Below, in pieces: positions 56,218-64,000 of a DNA stretch of 64,000 nucleotides. The stretch's first letter is position 1, and each line of letters begins with the position of its first letter. The position numbers and the translations under genes are program-made. The stretch covers positions 2,232,001 through 2,296,000 of the forward strand of contig NZ_CP093845.1 in NCBI RefSeq assembly GCF_024732245.1. Direction: 5' to 3'. This stretch comes from Dietzia sp. B32 (GTDB taxonomy: Bacteria > Actinomycetota > Actinomycetes > Mycobacteriales > Mycobacteriaceae). Below the pieces are notes generated by a model that ran no database searches, had not been told where the DNA came from, and saw only the letters and a list, made by a program, of their open reading frames with translations.

Positions 56218-56231
56218 ACTCTAAGAGTATG
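56215..56231. promoter_or_regulatory. Palindrome spanning two divergent start codons
   Basis: CATACTCT-A-AGAGTATG is a perfect inverted repeat with eight-base arms whose ends are the two divergent start codons of the SDR and thioesterase 3. The gap is only 11 bases, so promoters must lie inside the genes or the transcripts must be leaderless. Confidence 0.55.
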
Positions 56232-56984
56232 ACCAAACAGAGCGATCGTCCCGGATTCGGTGGAGTACCCCTCCCGGGGTTGGATCCGGACCAGTTCTCC
56301 CTCGACGCCGCGCGGAGCCGTTTCGGGGACTCCTTCGACCCGATCCCCGTCCCGGAGCTTCCGCCGGCGGATCCCGAGCTCGATCGTGCAGTGGCTGAAC
56401 TGCGCAGATTGCGGGAGGCCACGGCGGCGTTGGCGCACTCGGAGGTCGAACTGGGGGACATCGCCGACCGCCTCGCCGAGGTCGCGGATCTGCTTGAACC
56501 CCGCGTGCCGACCCCCGCCCGTCGACTGGAGGTCATGTGGACCGGGGCGGGGACTCGTCGCTCGAACCCGGTCGGCGGGCAGGAGAACCCGATCGCCCCG
56601 CCGGTGCAGTTCCACGGTTGCGACGACGGCTCGGTGATGGCGGAGGTCACCCTCGGTCCCGTCTATCAGGGCCCGCCCGGGTGCGTCCACGGCGGGATCA
56701 GCGCCCTCATCATCGACCACATGATGGGCTTCGCCAATCACTGGGGCGGCCGCTTCGGGATGACGGCGCACTACGAGATCGACTATCGATCGCCCACCCC
56801 GCTGCTCCAGCCGCTCACCTTCCGGGCCTGGGTGCAGGAGGTCGACGGCCGTAAGACGTGGACGCACGCCACCATCCACGCCGGTGACCGGCTGTGTGTG
56901 GAGGCGCGGGGGCTGTTCCTCGAGGCGAGCGTCCCGGTGCCGGGACAGCCGGGTGCGCGATCGACGATCGCCGACGGCGCGTAG
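56229..56984 (+). CDS. PaaI-type hotdog thioesterase, paralogue 3
   Basis: A 251-residue third paralogue with the same plan: a roughly 125-residue N-terminal extension (RAVAELRRLREATAALAHSEVEL, helical) and a hotdog core with LGPVYQGPPGCVHGGISALIIDHMMG and IDYRSPTPLLQPLTFRAWVQEVDGRKTW. The Asp after the HGG loop and the family spacing are kept. It is divergent from the SDR and converges on the TetR gene. ATG at 56229 is chosen over an upstream ATG at 56208, which would overlap the SDR start. Confidence 0.85.
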   Translation: MTKQSDRPGFGGVPLPGLDPDQFSLDAARSRFGDSFDPIPVPELPPADPELDRAVAELRRLREATAALAHSEVELGDIADRLAEVADLLEPRVPTPARRLEVMWTGAGTRRSNPVGGQENPIAPPVQFHGCDDGSVMAEVTLGPVYQGPPGCVHGGISALIIDHMMGFANHWGGRFGMTAHYEIDYRSPTPLLQPLTFRAWVQEVDGRKTWTHATIHAGDRLCVEARGLFLEASVPVPGQPGARSTIADGA

Positions 56985-56991
56985 GGCGCAC

Positions 56992-57013
56992 CCCCGGCCC
57001 CGCCGGGCCGGGG
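56992..57013. terminator. Short GC hairpin between convergent genes
   Basis: CCCCGGCCC and GGGCCGGGG form a nine-base-pair stem with a four-base loop, filling the 30-base gap between the stops of thioesterase 3 and the TetR regulator. Confidence 0.6.
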
Positions 57014-57014
57014 T

Positions 57015-57659
57015 TCAGCCCTGCACGTCGACCTGGACGACCTTCTGAAGATAGGGGGCGATGACCTCGGTGAGGCCGGATGCCAGTTGGTCGGGGTCGT
57101 TCGGGGGGAGGGAGATGAAGCTGATGCCGATCCTGGCGATGATCGACGCCGCGAGCCGCGCCTGGGCTTCCTCGATGCGCATCCAGCTGTCGGACAGGGC
57201 GGGGGTGAGCACCTCGGTGGCCCGCTCGATGAGCGGCCCGGCCTCGGTCGTGATGAGGCGCAGGAGGTCCGGCTTGATGTCGCCGGTGAGCAGGGCGCGG
57301 ACCAGTGGGTCACGCCGACTGGACAGGAGGAATCCGTTGATCCCCTCGTTCAACGCGACCTCGATCTGCCCCGGGTGGCGGATGATCGAGTCGCGGATCT
57401 CCCCGGCGAACGTCTCCGACAGCTGGAGGGCGTAGGCCTGCGCCAGGCCCTGCCGGTTGCCGAAGGTGCTGTACAGGGTCTGTCGGCTGAGTCCGGCGGC
57501 CTTGGCCACGTCGGACATGGTCACGGACGACCAGTCGTGTGAGACCAGCAGTTCGTGCATGGCCTCGAACACGGTGGAGCGCAGTGACCGACGCTCCCCG
57601 CGGGGGTCGCCGGGGGAGCGTCGGTCACTGGTGGGGCGGTGACGGGGCATGGTGTCCAT
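57015..57659 (-). CDS. alkX: TetR-family regulator, AlkX-like
   Basis: A 214-residue TetR repressor. The helix-turn-helix is SSVTMSDVAKAAGLSRQTLYSTFGNRQGLAQAYALQL; the C-terminal ligand domain follows. It lies immediately downstream of the AlkB-rubredoxin gene, as alkX does in Dietzia, where it represses the alkane hydroxylase and is released by fatty acids. Its likely target is the palindromic promoter at 59306-59338. ATG at 57659 is taken; ATG at 57650 is an alternative. Confidence 0.85.
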   Translation of the reverse strand: MDTMPRHRPTSDRRSPGDPRGERRSLRSTVFEAMHELLVSHDWSSVTMSDVAKAAGLSRQTLYSTFGNRQGLAQAYALQLSETFAGEIRDSIIRHPGQIEVALNEGINGFLLSSRRDPLVRALLTGDIKPDLLRLITTEAGPLIERATEVLTPALSDSWMRIEEAQARLAASIIARIGISFISLPPNDPDQLASGLTEVIAPYLQKVVQVDVQG

Positions 57660-57718
57660 TGTTCCTGATCCCACGTGCCGGGCGGCGGGGGACCGATCGG
57701 TGTCCCCGTGCACGGGGG

Positions 57719-59251
57719 TCACTTCACCGGTAGGAAGTCCACCTTGTCCCGCACACCGCAGTCCGAGCACCGCCACGTGTCGGGGATCGCCGACCACGGG
57801 GTCCCGGCCGGGAAGCCCTCGCGCGGCAGCCCCGCCGCCTCCGAGTAGTGGTTCCCGCAGTTGGGGCACACGTACTCGCCCGTGGGGGACGTCTGGTCGG
57901 TCGCGATGTCGGTGTCGGCGACGACCTGCTCGACGACCGCCGTCGACCCGGCGCCGTACCGGGCGAGGATCTTCTCCCGCTTGGACGGCTGGATGTTGGC
58001 GCGGGTGATGTCGCCGTCGTAGTGGGCCAGGACGCGCTTGTCCATGACCTTGCGCCACAGTGGCGGCACGTAGGCGAGGACCATCATCGTGGCGTAGCCC
58101 GACGGCAGCTGCGGGGCCTGCTCGAAGCTGCGCAGTACCTGGTAGCGACGCATCGGGTTGGCGTGGTGGTCGGAGTGACGCTGCAGGTGGTAGAGGAAGA
58201 TGTTGGTCACCAGGTGGTCGGAGTTCCACGAGTGCTCCGGGCGGCAACGCTGGTAGCGGCCGGCGGAGGTCTTCTGGCGGAGCAGTCCGTAGTGCTCGAG
58301 GTAGTTGACGACCTCCAGCAGCGAGAAACCGAAGACGGCCTGGATGATGAGCCAGGGCGCGATCTCCCAGCCGAAGACCGCGATGAGCCCGCCGAACAGC
58401 ACGACCGTCATGAGCCACGCGTTGAGGTTGTCGTTGCGGATGCTCCACGGGCTCTTGCCCAGCCGTCCCAGCCGCTCGGACTCCAGATGCCAGGCCGACT
58501 TCAGTGACCCGAACACGCTGCGCGGCAGGAAGGCCCAGAACGGCTCGCCGAAGCGCGAGCTGGCCGGGTCCTCCGGCGTGGCGACCCGGGCGTGGTGGCC
58601 GCGGTTGTGCTCGATGAAGAAGTGTCCGTAACCGGTGGTGGCGAGAGCGACCTTGGACAGCCACTTCTCGCTGCCGGCGATCTTGTGCCCGAGCTCGTGG
58701 GCGGTGTTGATCCCGATCCCGCCGGTGATCGCGACGGTCCAGGCGACGCCGATCGAGGCGGCGATGCCCAGCCCCCCGTCGTAACCCAGCCACGACAGGT
58801 CATCGGCCGACCACAGGTAGGCGGCCGTGATGAGGGACGCGTACTGGAAGGGGATGTACAGGTAGGTGCACCACCGGTAGAACGGGTCGGCCTCGAGCCT
58901 GTCCATCACCTCGTCGGGCGGGTTCTCGCCGTCGGCCCCGATCGCCAGGTCCCCGAGGGGGATCGCGACGTAGACGAGGAAGGGCAGGAGGAACCAGGCG
59001 ACGGTGGCCGCCACGCCCCAGCCGAGGGCGTTGAAGCCGGCGACGATCGGCATCGAGAGGAACAGACCCATCGCGGGGATGAGTCCGAGCAGCCACAGGT
59101 ACCGCTTGGCGTCGGTCCACGCGAACGGCTCGACGTTCTCGTGGTCATGGCCGTGATGCGCGTGGCCGTGGTGCGTGTGGTCCCGGTGTGCGTGATCGTC
59201 GTGTGCGTGCGGTGCCCCCTCGGCGGGGCGGATGTACTCGGTGCTGGACAT
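57719..59251 (-). CDS. alkB: Alkane 1-monooxygenase fused to rubredoxin (AlkW1-like)
   Basis: A 510-residue membrane di-iron hydroxylase with a C-terminal rubredoxin. Histidine boxes are HELGHK, EHNRGHH, LQRHSDHHA and the NYLEHYG motif; six helices surround them. The rubredoxin uses Cys462, Cys465, Cys495 and Cys498 (CPNC and CSDC). It oxidises n-alkanes to 1-alkanols, with electrons passed through its own rubredoxin. The N-terminus is unusual: 12 histidines fall within residues 15-37. ATG at 59251 is chosen as it follows a promoter and gives the family start. The TetR gene follows. Confidence 0.95.
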   Translation of the reverse strand: MSSTEYIRPAEGAPHAHDDHAHRDHTHHGHAHHGHDHENVEPFAWTDAKRYLWLLGLIPAMGLFLSMPIVAGFNALGWGVAATVAWFLLPFLVYVAIPLGDLAIGADGENPPDEVMDRLEADPFYRWCTYLYIPFQYASLITAAYLWSADDLSWLGYDGGLGIAASIGVAWTVAITGGIGINTAHELGHKIAGSEKWLSKVALATTGYGHFFIEHNRGHHARVATPEDPASSRFGEPFWAFLPRSVFGSLKSAWHLESERLGRLGKSPWSIRNDNLNAWLMTVVLFGGLIAVFGWEIAPWLIIQAVFGFSLLEVVNYLEHYGLLRQKTSAGRYQRCRPEHSWNSDHLVTNIFLYHLQRHSDHHANPMRRYQVLRSFEQAPQLPSGYATMMVLAYVPPLWRKVMDKRVLAHYDGDITRANIQPSKREKILARYGAGSTAVVEQVVADTDIATDQTSPTGEYVCPNCGNHYSEAAGLPREGFPAGTPWSAIPDTWRCSDCGVRDKVDFLPVK

Positions 59252-59305
59252 CGAAGTCGACCTCCGGATCAACAAGATGTGGCGAATGCCACTGTGTTGC
59301 ACCTG

Positions 59306-59338
59306 ACATTAGACAAATTACCCCGCTGTGTCTAGACA
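59306..59338 (-). promoter_or_regulatory. Promoter and operator of the alkane hydroxylase gene
   Basis: On the minus strand, TAGACA (59334-59329) and TAATGT (59311-59306) are separated by 17 bases, a good -35/-10 pair, about 55 bases before the start codon. The -35 lies in the perfect palindrome TGTCTAGACA (59329-59338), and a further half-site TTAGACA is at 59309-59315 by the -10. This is a fitting site for a TetR repressor such as the adjacent AlkX. Confidence 0.6.
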
Positions 59339-59485
59339 TAGCGCCAGTCTTTGTCCAGAGGCCAGAGGGGGACGACGACAACGAGGCGCGCCGTCGCAGA
59401 GCCGGGCCGGAATACACGGGGCCCCGCCCGGGTTGTACCGAACGGTCGTCGGGGCCCCTCTCCGGCGCGGGAGGAGTACCGCTAC

Positions 59486-61357
59486 GTGACGATGCAGCAG
59501 GCCGCCATGCGCACGCTCATGCGGGCCGAGAACAACAACATCGCGCTGGACCGCAGTGTCTTCACCCGCGAGAACTTCCACCGGATCGGGCGGTTCGCCC
59601 GCCCGCACACCCGCCGGATCGTCTTCTTCCTGGTGCTCTCCGTCTTCGGTGCCACCCTCGCCGTGGCGACGCCGCTGCTCGCAGGCCGTGTGGTCACCGC
59701 GATCGTCGAGGCTTCGCCCGTCAGGATCGTGATCGGCCTCGCGCTCGCCATCGCCGCGATCGGGATCATCGAGGCGCTCGTCGCGATCGTCACCCGGCTG
59801 TGGTCCGCGCGGATCGGTGAGGGGCTCATCCTCGATCTGCGTCGCGCGGTGTTCGACCACGTGCAGACGATGCCGGTGGCATTCTTCATGCGCACCCGCA
59901 CCGGGGCACTGGTCAGTCGTCTCAACAATGATGTGATGGGTGCCCAGCGGGCGTTCTCGGACACGCTGTCCGGGGTCGTGTCGAACCTCGTGCAACTCGT
60001 GCTCACGTTGGCCGTGATGGCCGGTATCAACTGGCAGCTCACCGTCCTGTCGGTCCTGCTGTTGCCGATCTTCCTGTTCCCGGCCCGGTACGTGGGCAAG
60101 CGGCTCGCGCGGCTCCGCCGTGAGGCCTCGGACCTCAACGCGTCGATGAACGACCAGATGACCGAGCGGTTCAACGCCGGTGGCGCGACGCTGGTCAAGC
60201 TCTTCGGGCGGCCCGAGACGGAGTCGGCGGAGTTCGCCGCCCGCGCGGGTCGGGTCCGGGGTATCGGCGTGCGCACCGCGCTGCTGATGAGCGTCTTCAT
60301 GAACTCGCTGACGCTGGTCTCCACGCTGGCGCTGGCGCTGGTCTACGGCCTCGGCGGCTGGTTCGCACTGGGCGGGGCACTGGACGCGGGGTCGGTCGTG
60401 GCCCTCGCCCTGCTCCTCACCCGCCTGTACGGTCCGCTGACCTCCTTGGCCAACGCGCCGATGGACATCGTCACGGCCATCGTCAGCTTCGAGCGGGTCT
60501 TCGAGGTCCTCGACCTGGAACCGCTCATCTCCGACGCGCCCGACGCCGTCGACATCCCCGAGGGTCCGGCGACCATCGAGTTCGACGACGTCCGGTTCTC
60601 CTACCCCTCGGCGGACAAGGTCTCCCTCGCCTCACTCGAGGAGGTCGCCGTTCTCGACACCCGCGGCGGACAGGAGGTCCTGCACGGGGTCTCCTTCTGC
60701 GCCGAACCGGGGCAGATGATCGCTCTCGTGGGATCGTCGGGCGCAGGAAAGTCGACCATCGCCTCCCTGCTCCCGCGCCTGTACGACGTCGACTCGGGTG
60801 CGGTACGGGTCTCGGGACTCGACGTGCGGGAGGTCACCTCGTCGTCGTTGCGTCGCACGGTGGGAATGGTCACCCAGGACGGCCACCTCTTCCACGACAC
60901 GATCCGCTCCAATCTCAGCTTCGCTCGGCCGGAGGTCTCGGATGATCTCGTCTGGGACGCGCTGCGCCGGGCCCGGCTCGAGGAGCTGGTGCGGTCGCTG
61001 CCTGACGGGTTGGACACCGTCATCGGCGATCGCGGGTACCGGCTCTCGGGCGGGGAGCGTCAGCGACTGACCATCGCGCGGCTGCTCATCGCCGCGCCGT
61101 CGGTGGTGGTGCTCGACGAGGCCACCAGTGCTCTGGATTCCACCAACGAGTCCGCGGTCCAGGAGGCGCTGACCGAGGCGATGGCGGACCGCACGTCGCT
61201 GGTGATCGCCCACCGGTTGTCGACGGTCCGGGCCGCCGACACGATCCTCGTGCTCGAGGCCGGACGGGTGGTCGAGTCGGGGACGCACGCCGAACTCCTC
61301 GCCGCCGGCGGTCGCTACGCGGAGCTCTACGAGACCCAGTTCGCCGACCAGGAGTGA
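59486..61357 (+). CDS. ABC transporter, fused permease-ATPase (multidrug/lipid exporter type)
   Basis: A 623-residue half-transporter that would work as a dimer. Six N-terminal helices start RRIVFFLVLSVFGATLAVATPLLAG; the ATPase has Walker A GSSGAGKS, the signature LSGGERQR, Walker B VVVLDEATSALD and the switch His in IAHRLST. It is the exporter type that moves lipids or drugs; the alkane-hydroxylase neighbour is suggestive but the substrate is not evident. GTG at 59486, preceded by GGGAGGAG, is taken as start; ATG at 59492 is also possible. Confidence 0.9.
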   Translation: MTMQQAAMRTLMRAENNNIALDRSVFTRENFHRIGRFARPHTRRIVFFLVLSVFGATLAVATPLLAGRVVTAIVEASPVRIVIGLALAIAAIGIIEALVAIVTRLWSARIGEGLILDLRRAVFDHVQTMPVAFFMRTRTGALVSRLNNDVMGAQRAFSDTLSGVVSNLVQLVLTLAVMAGINWQLTVLSVLLLPIFLFPARYVGKRLARLRREASDLNASMNDQMTERFNAGGATLVKLFGRPETESAEFAARAGRVRGIGVRTALLMSVFMNSLTLVSTLALALVYGLGGWFALGGALDAGSVVALALLLTRLYGPLTSLANAPMDIVTAIVSFERVFEVLDLEPLISDAPDAVDIPEGPATIEFDDVRFSYPSADKVSLASLEEVAVLDTRGGQEVLHGVSFCAEPGQMIALVGSSGAGKSTIASLLPRLYDVDSGAVRVSGLDVREVTSSSLRRTVGMVTQDGHLFHDTIRSNLSFARPEVSDDLVWDALRRARLEELVRSLPDGLDTVIGDRGYRLSGGERQRLTIARLLIAAPSVVVLDEATSALDSTNESAVQEALTEAMADRTSLVIAHRLSTVRAADTILVLEAGRVVESGTHAELLAAGGRYAELYETQFADQE

Positions 61358-61402
61358 CCCCGCCCGGGGAGAGGACACCCGCGCCACCGTGGGTGCGCCC
61401 GG

Positions 61403-62821
61403 TCAGACCTTTCCCGCGGCGATCGCGGCGTGGACGCGGGCGGTGTCCTGGTCGGTCCAGTCGTCCGGGTTCAGGACGGCGGCCCACATCTGGGCTGCGT
61501 CCGGGCCGAAGGTGTGCCCGTGACCGGCCGGGACGTCCGCGGAGAACACCATGTCCAGGGTCACCTGCCAGAACGTCACGAAGGGCATCCACCGCACGCC
61601 CGGATCGAGGTCCGGGCCGAGGGGTTCACGCAGCCAGTCCGGCCGCGCCACCATGTCCCTCATCCCGCCGAACCCGCTCTGGCCACCGTAGGAGCCGAGG
61701 CTCTCGCCGAAGGCGACCAGGGCCGGACGTTCGTCGGGGGGCAGGTCCGCCACCGCGCGTTCGACGGCCTCGAACAGGGCCCGGCCCGCGATCGCAGGCG
61801 AGTCGCGGTCGGCGAGGAAGGACAGGGGGCTGGGCAGGAACGAATACTGCATGGCCGCGATCGCCGAGTCGCCGCCGGCGGTGTACTCGAGGCCCGCCGC
61901 GACGCGGGCATTGACCCATCCCCTCCCGGTGGTGGTCGCGACGGCCACCACCGAACGGTCGAAGGCCCCGGTGCGGCGGAGTTCGTCGACGACCAGTTCG
62001 GCGTCCTCCTCGATGGTCCCGCCCACGTCATGCCCTGCGTAGACACGGATCGGGGTGGCGGCGGGCCGCCCGGTCACCTCGGCGATCTGCTCGGGGGTGG
62101 GACCGCCCGCGACGAACGTCCGCCCTTCCCTGCCGAGGCTCTCCCAGGTTCTCGTGGACGCGGGGGAGCCGGAGCGCGCCGGGGAGCCGGGTCGTACGAC
62201 GCCCTCGGCCGTGCCGTGGTCGGCGGCGGAGGCCATCCTGTCGGCCATCCGGAGCAGGCCACGGTAAGCCACCCCGTTCAGCGACAACACGACGATCAGG
62301 ACCACCAGCACCAGTGCGGCCAGCCGGGCGGCCGGGGCGGGGAGATACCGTGCGGCCGCGCGGGTCAGTGCGGCGGTTCCCCGCCGGATCCCACGGGCTA
62401 CCGCCAGGAGCAGTCCCGCGATCACCAGCGCCGCTACGAGGATGAGCAGGTAGTTGGCGCGGTCGATGCGTTCGATACCCGCCAGGTCGCGGGTGATCTG
62501 CTGCCACCACGACCCCAGCACGAGGAACGTCGGCACCACGATCGCGGCCGTCCCGGCGAGTGTCGCCCATCCGACCCGCCTCACTCGCGCGGAGTGATCC
62601 GGCGAGAACCCGCAGGTGCGGACGACCCAGGCTGTCACACACCCGAGCCCGTACCCGGTCGCGAGGCTGATCCCAGTGGCCGCGGCCTGTAGGTACCAGA
62701 CCCGTGGCAGGAGCGACGGCGTCATGGACCAGACGAAGAACAGCAGGGCCACCGCCAGGCCGACGGGGTGGAGTGAGCGTGCTGGACCCCGGATCCGGTC
62801 GGACGACGACGAAGCGACCAC
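61403..62821 (-). CDS. DUF2319 membrane-anchored alpha/beta hydrolase
   Basis: A 472-residue protein with four to five N-terminal helices (HPVGLAVALLFFVWSMTPSLLPR opens the family) and a C-terminal hydrolase domain. The nucleophile motif is FGESLGSYGGQ and the family stretch RMPFV-like appears as RWMPFVTFWQVTLDM; GHGHTFG supplies a His. Members are conserved in mycolic-acid bacteria and are of unknown function, perhaps acting on envelope lipids. GTG at 62821 is chosen because it precedes the first helix; the start is uncertain. Confidence 0.8.
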   Translation of the reverse strand: MVASSSSDRIRGPARSLHPVGLAVALLFFVWSMTPSLLPRVWYLQAAATGISLATGYGLGCVTAWVVRTCGFSPDHSARVRRVGWATLAGTAAIVVPTFLVLGSWWQQITRDLAGIERIDRANYLLILVAALVIAGLLLAVARGIRRGTAALTRAAARYLPAPAARLAALVLVVLIVVLSLNGVAYRGLLRMADRMASAADHGTAEGVVRPGSPARSGSPASTRTWESLGREGRTFVAGGPTPEQIAEVTGRPAATPIRVYAGHDVGGTIEEDAELVVDELRRTGAFDRSVVAVATTTGRGWVNARVAAGLEYTAGGDSAIAAMQYSFLPSPLSFLADRDSPAIAGRALFEAVERAVADLPPDERPALVAFGESLGSYGGQSGFGGMRDMVARPDWLREPLGPDLDPGVRWMPFVTFWQVTLDMVFSADVPAGHGHTFGPDAAQMWAAVLNPDDWTDQDTARVHAAIAAGKV

Positions 62822-62900
62822 GGTGAGTCCCGGTGAGAGGGGCCGTGGCGACGTGCACGGCGCGTGCGCGAAGCACAGCCTCCGCGCACGCGCCTGAAGG

Positions 62901-63830
62901 TCAGCTCTCCAGGTGCAGGCCCAGCTCGCGGGCGGCGAGCGCGGCGTACTTGGAGGTCTGCTCGAAGGCGCCCTCCAGGGTCTGGGCGTCGGTGAGGTCG
63001 GCGATCTCGTTCCAGCGCTCGGCGACGACCTCCGGGGTGCGGGCCTCGTCGGGCAGGTACACGCCGCGCGACTCGACCATCTGGGACACCGCGAACACAC
63101 CGGCCCCGGCGCCGAGGATGGTCTTGGTGGGGGCCTCGTCGCTGACCATAAACAGGACGCCCGGGGCGATGGTCTCCGGGCCCATGATGTCGAGCACCCG
63201 CTGCGGGAGCAGGTCCTCGGTCATGCGGGTGGCGGCGGTGGGTGCGATCGCGTTGACCTTGATGTTCTTCTTGGCGCCCTCGATCGCCAGAACGTTCATC
63301 AGGCCCACCAGGCCGGACTTGGCGGCACCGTAGTTGGCCTGGCCGAAGTTGCCGTAGATGCCGGAGGTGGAGGCGGTCATGAGGATGCGCCCGTAGCCCG
63401 CCTCGGCCATGTGCGGCCAGACGGCCTTGGTGCAGTTGACCGATCCCATGAGGTGAACCTCGAGGACCTTGCGGAAATCGTCCGTCTCCATCTTCGCGAA
63501 CGACTTGTCCCGCAGGATGCCGGCGTTGTTGATGAGGATGTCGATGCGGCCCCACTTCTCGATCACCGTCGACACGAGGGACGCGACGGCGGACTCGTCG
63601 GTGATGTCGTTGCCGTCGACGATGGCCTCCCCGCCGGCGGCGGTGATCTCGTCGACGACCTGCTGGGCCAGGGAGGGGGTGCCACCGTCACCGTGGACGT
63701 CGCCCCCGAGGTCGTTGACGACCACCTTGGCGCCGCGCTCTGCCAACGCGAGGGCGTAGGCGCGGCCGAGGCCGCCTCCGGCGCCGGTGATGATCGCGAC
63801 GCGGTCGGTGAAGTCGATGGTCTTGGTCAT
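62901..63830 (-). CDS. Short-chain dehydrogenase of the Hsd4A/MFE-2 type
   Basis: A 309-residue SDR. TGAGGGLGRAYALALAERGAKVVVNDLGG is the cofactor site and the hallmark opening of the peroxisomal multifunctional enzyme-2 (17-beta-HSD4) family; NNAG near residue 101 and YGAAK near 166 complete the active site. Mycobacterial Hsd4A acts on steroid and steroid-side-chain hydroxyacyl-CoA intermediates. ATG at 63830 lies about 54 bases from the next gene, which is on the same strand. Confidence 0.88.
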   Translation of the reverse strand: MTKTIDFTDRVAIITGAGGGLGRAYALALAERGAKVVVNDLGGDVHGDGGTPSLAQQVVDEITAAGGEAIVDGNDITDESAVASLVSTVIEKWGRIDILINNAGILRDKSFAKMETDDFRKVLEVHLMGSVNCTKAVWPHMAEAGYGRILMTASTSGIYGNFGQANYGAAKSGLVGLMNVLAIEGAKKNIKVNAIAPTAATRMTEDLLPQRVLDIMGPETIAPGVLFMVSDEAPTKTILGAGAGVFAVSQMVESRGVYLPDEARTPEVVAERWNEIADLTDAQTLEGAFEQTSKYAALAARELGLHLES

Positions 63831-63883
63831 AAGGGGACTCCTGTGTTCGAGGGTGTGGAACGGTCGGGGGGTCTTCGGAGGCG

Positions 63884-64000
63884 TCAGCCCAGTTCGCCGC
63901 GGACGAAGGACTCGTACGCCGGCAGGTCGAGGAAGCCGTGGCCGGAGAGGCCGATCACGATCGACGGGCCGGTGCCGGCCTCGCCGGTGTGCTCGCGGGC
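63884..64000 (-). CDS. TrpB-like PLP-dependent enzyme (C-terminal fragment)
   Basis: Only the last 38 codons are inside the window; the gene continues beyond base 64000. The sequence SIVIGLSGHGFLDLPAYESF matches the C-terminal glycine-rich cap (SGHGxxDLxAY) of the TrpB-like, TrpB2-related PLP enzymes. These differ from true tryptophan synthase beta subunits and often lie away from the trp operon. The assignment rests on this short motif. The 53-base gap to the SDR gene suggests a shared transcript. Confidence 0.7.
   Translation of the reverse strand, partial: AREHTGEAGTGPSIVIGLSGHGFLDLPAYESFVRGELG

Overview
The window is high-GC actinobacterial chromosome centred on the replication origin. 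The gene order pcnA, mutT4-like, DUF6049, murJ, sigM, trxB, trxA, cwlM, parB, parA, rsmG, jag, yidC, yidD, rnpA, rpmH, dnaA, oriC, dnaN, recF, DUF721, gyrB, gyrA, DUF3566, tRNA-Ile, tRNA-Ala is the mycolic-acid actinobacterial (Mycobacteriales) origin layout. An alkane hydroxylase fused to rubredoxin, followed by a TetR regulator, is the alkW1-alkX arrangement known from Dietzia. A mycolyltransferase-like esterase fits the same group. I therefore infer Dietzia or a close relative; this rests on gene order and protein motifs, not on a database search.

Layout. 1-7 kb: the end of a CYP125-type steroid P450, an AzlCD amino-acid exporter, a VOC protein, two MFS transporters, a YqgE/AlgH protein and a pentapeptide-repeat protein with calcium-binding-like Asp motifs. 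7-21.7 kb: a GT87 mannosyltransferase, the CCA-adding enzyme, a mycolyltransferase-like esterase, then the cell-wall and redox block (NUDIX, DUF6049, MurJ, a separate pseudokinase, SigM, TrxB, TrxA). 21.8-29.4 kb: CwlM, then a long minus-strand operon from rpmH to parB and a GNAT gene, with three perfect parS sites. 29.4-37.6 kb: the dnaA promoter, dnaA, oriC, dnaN, recF, DUF721 and gyrB. 46.5-49.9 kb: gyrA, DUF3566 and two tRNAs.

The most interesting block lies between gyrB and gyrA, at 39.0-45.9 kb. It holds a secreted polysaccharide deacetylase resembling fungal Agd3, a PelF-like glycosyltransferase, a polytopic membrane protein, a spherulin-4 (Sph3/GH135-like) protein and a GH114 (Ega3-like) lipoprotein. 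Together these match most of the enzyme set used by Aspergillus to make galactosaminogalactan, and they resemble the Pel system. I infer an uncharacterised bacterial galactosamine-rich exopolysaccharide locus inserted between the gyrase genes.

From 50 to 64 kb the window is lipid and hydrocarbon metabolism: an MFS exporter, an NTF2-like protein divergent from a KstD-like flavoprotein, three paralogous long hotdog thioesterases, two SDRs (one of the Hsd4A/MFE-2 type), AlkB-rubredoxin with its TetR regulator and a recognisable promoter-operator, an ABC exporter, a DUF2319 membrane hydrolase, and the end of a TrpB-like PLP enzyme.

Non-coding highlights are oriC with DnaA boxes, a GGAAC-N18-GTT promoter before trxB, several strong hairpins, and two intergenic palindromes that share constant ends but have different stems.
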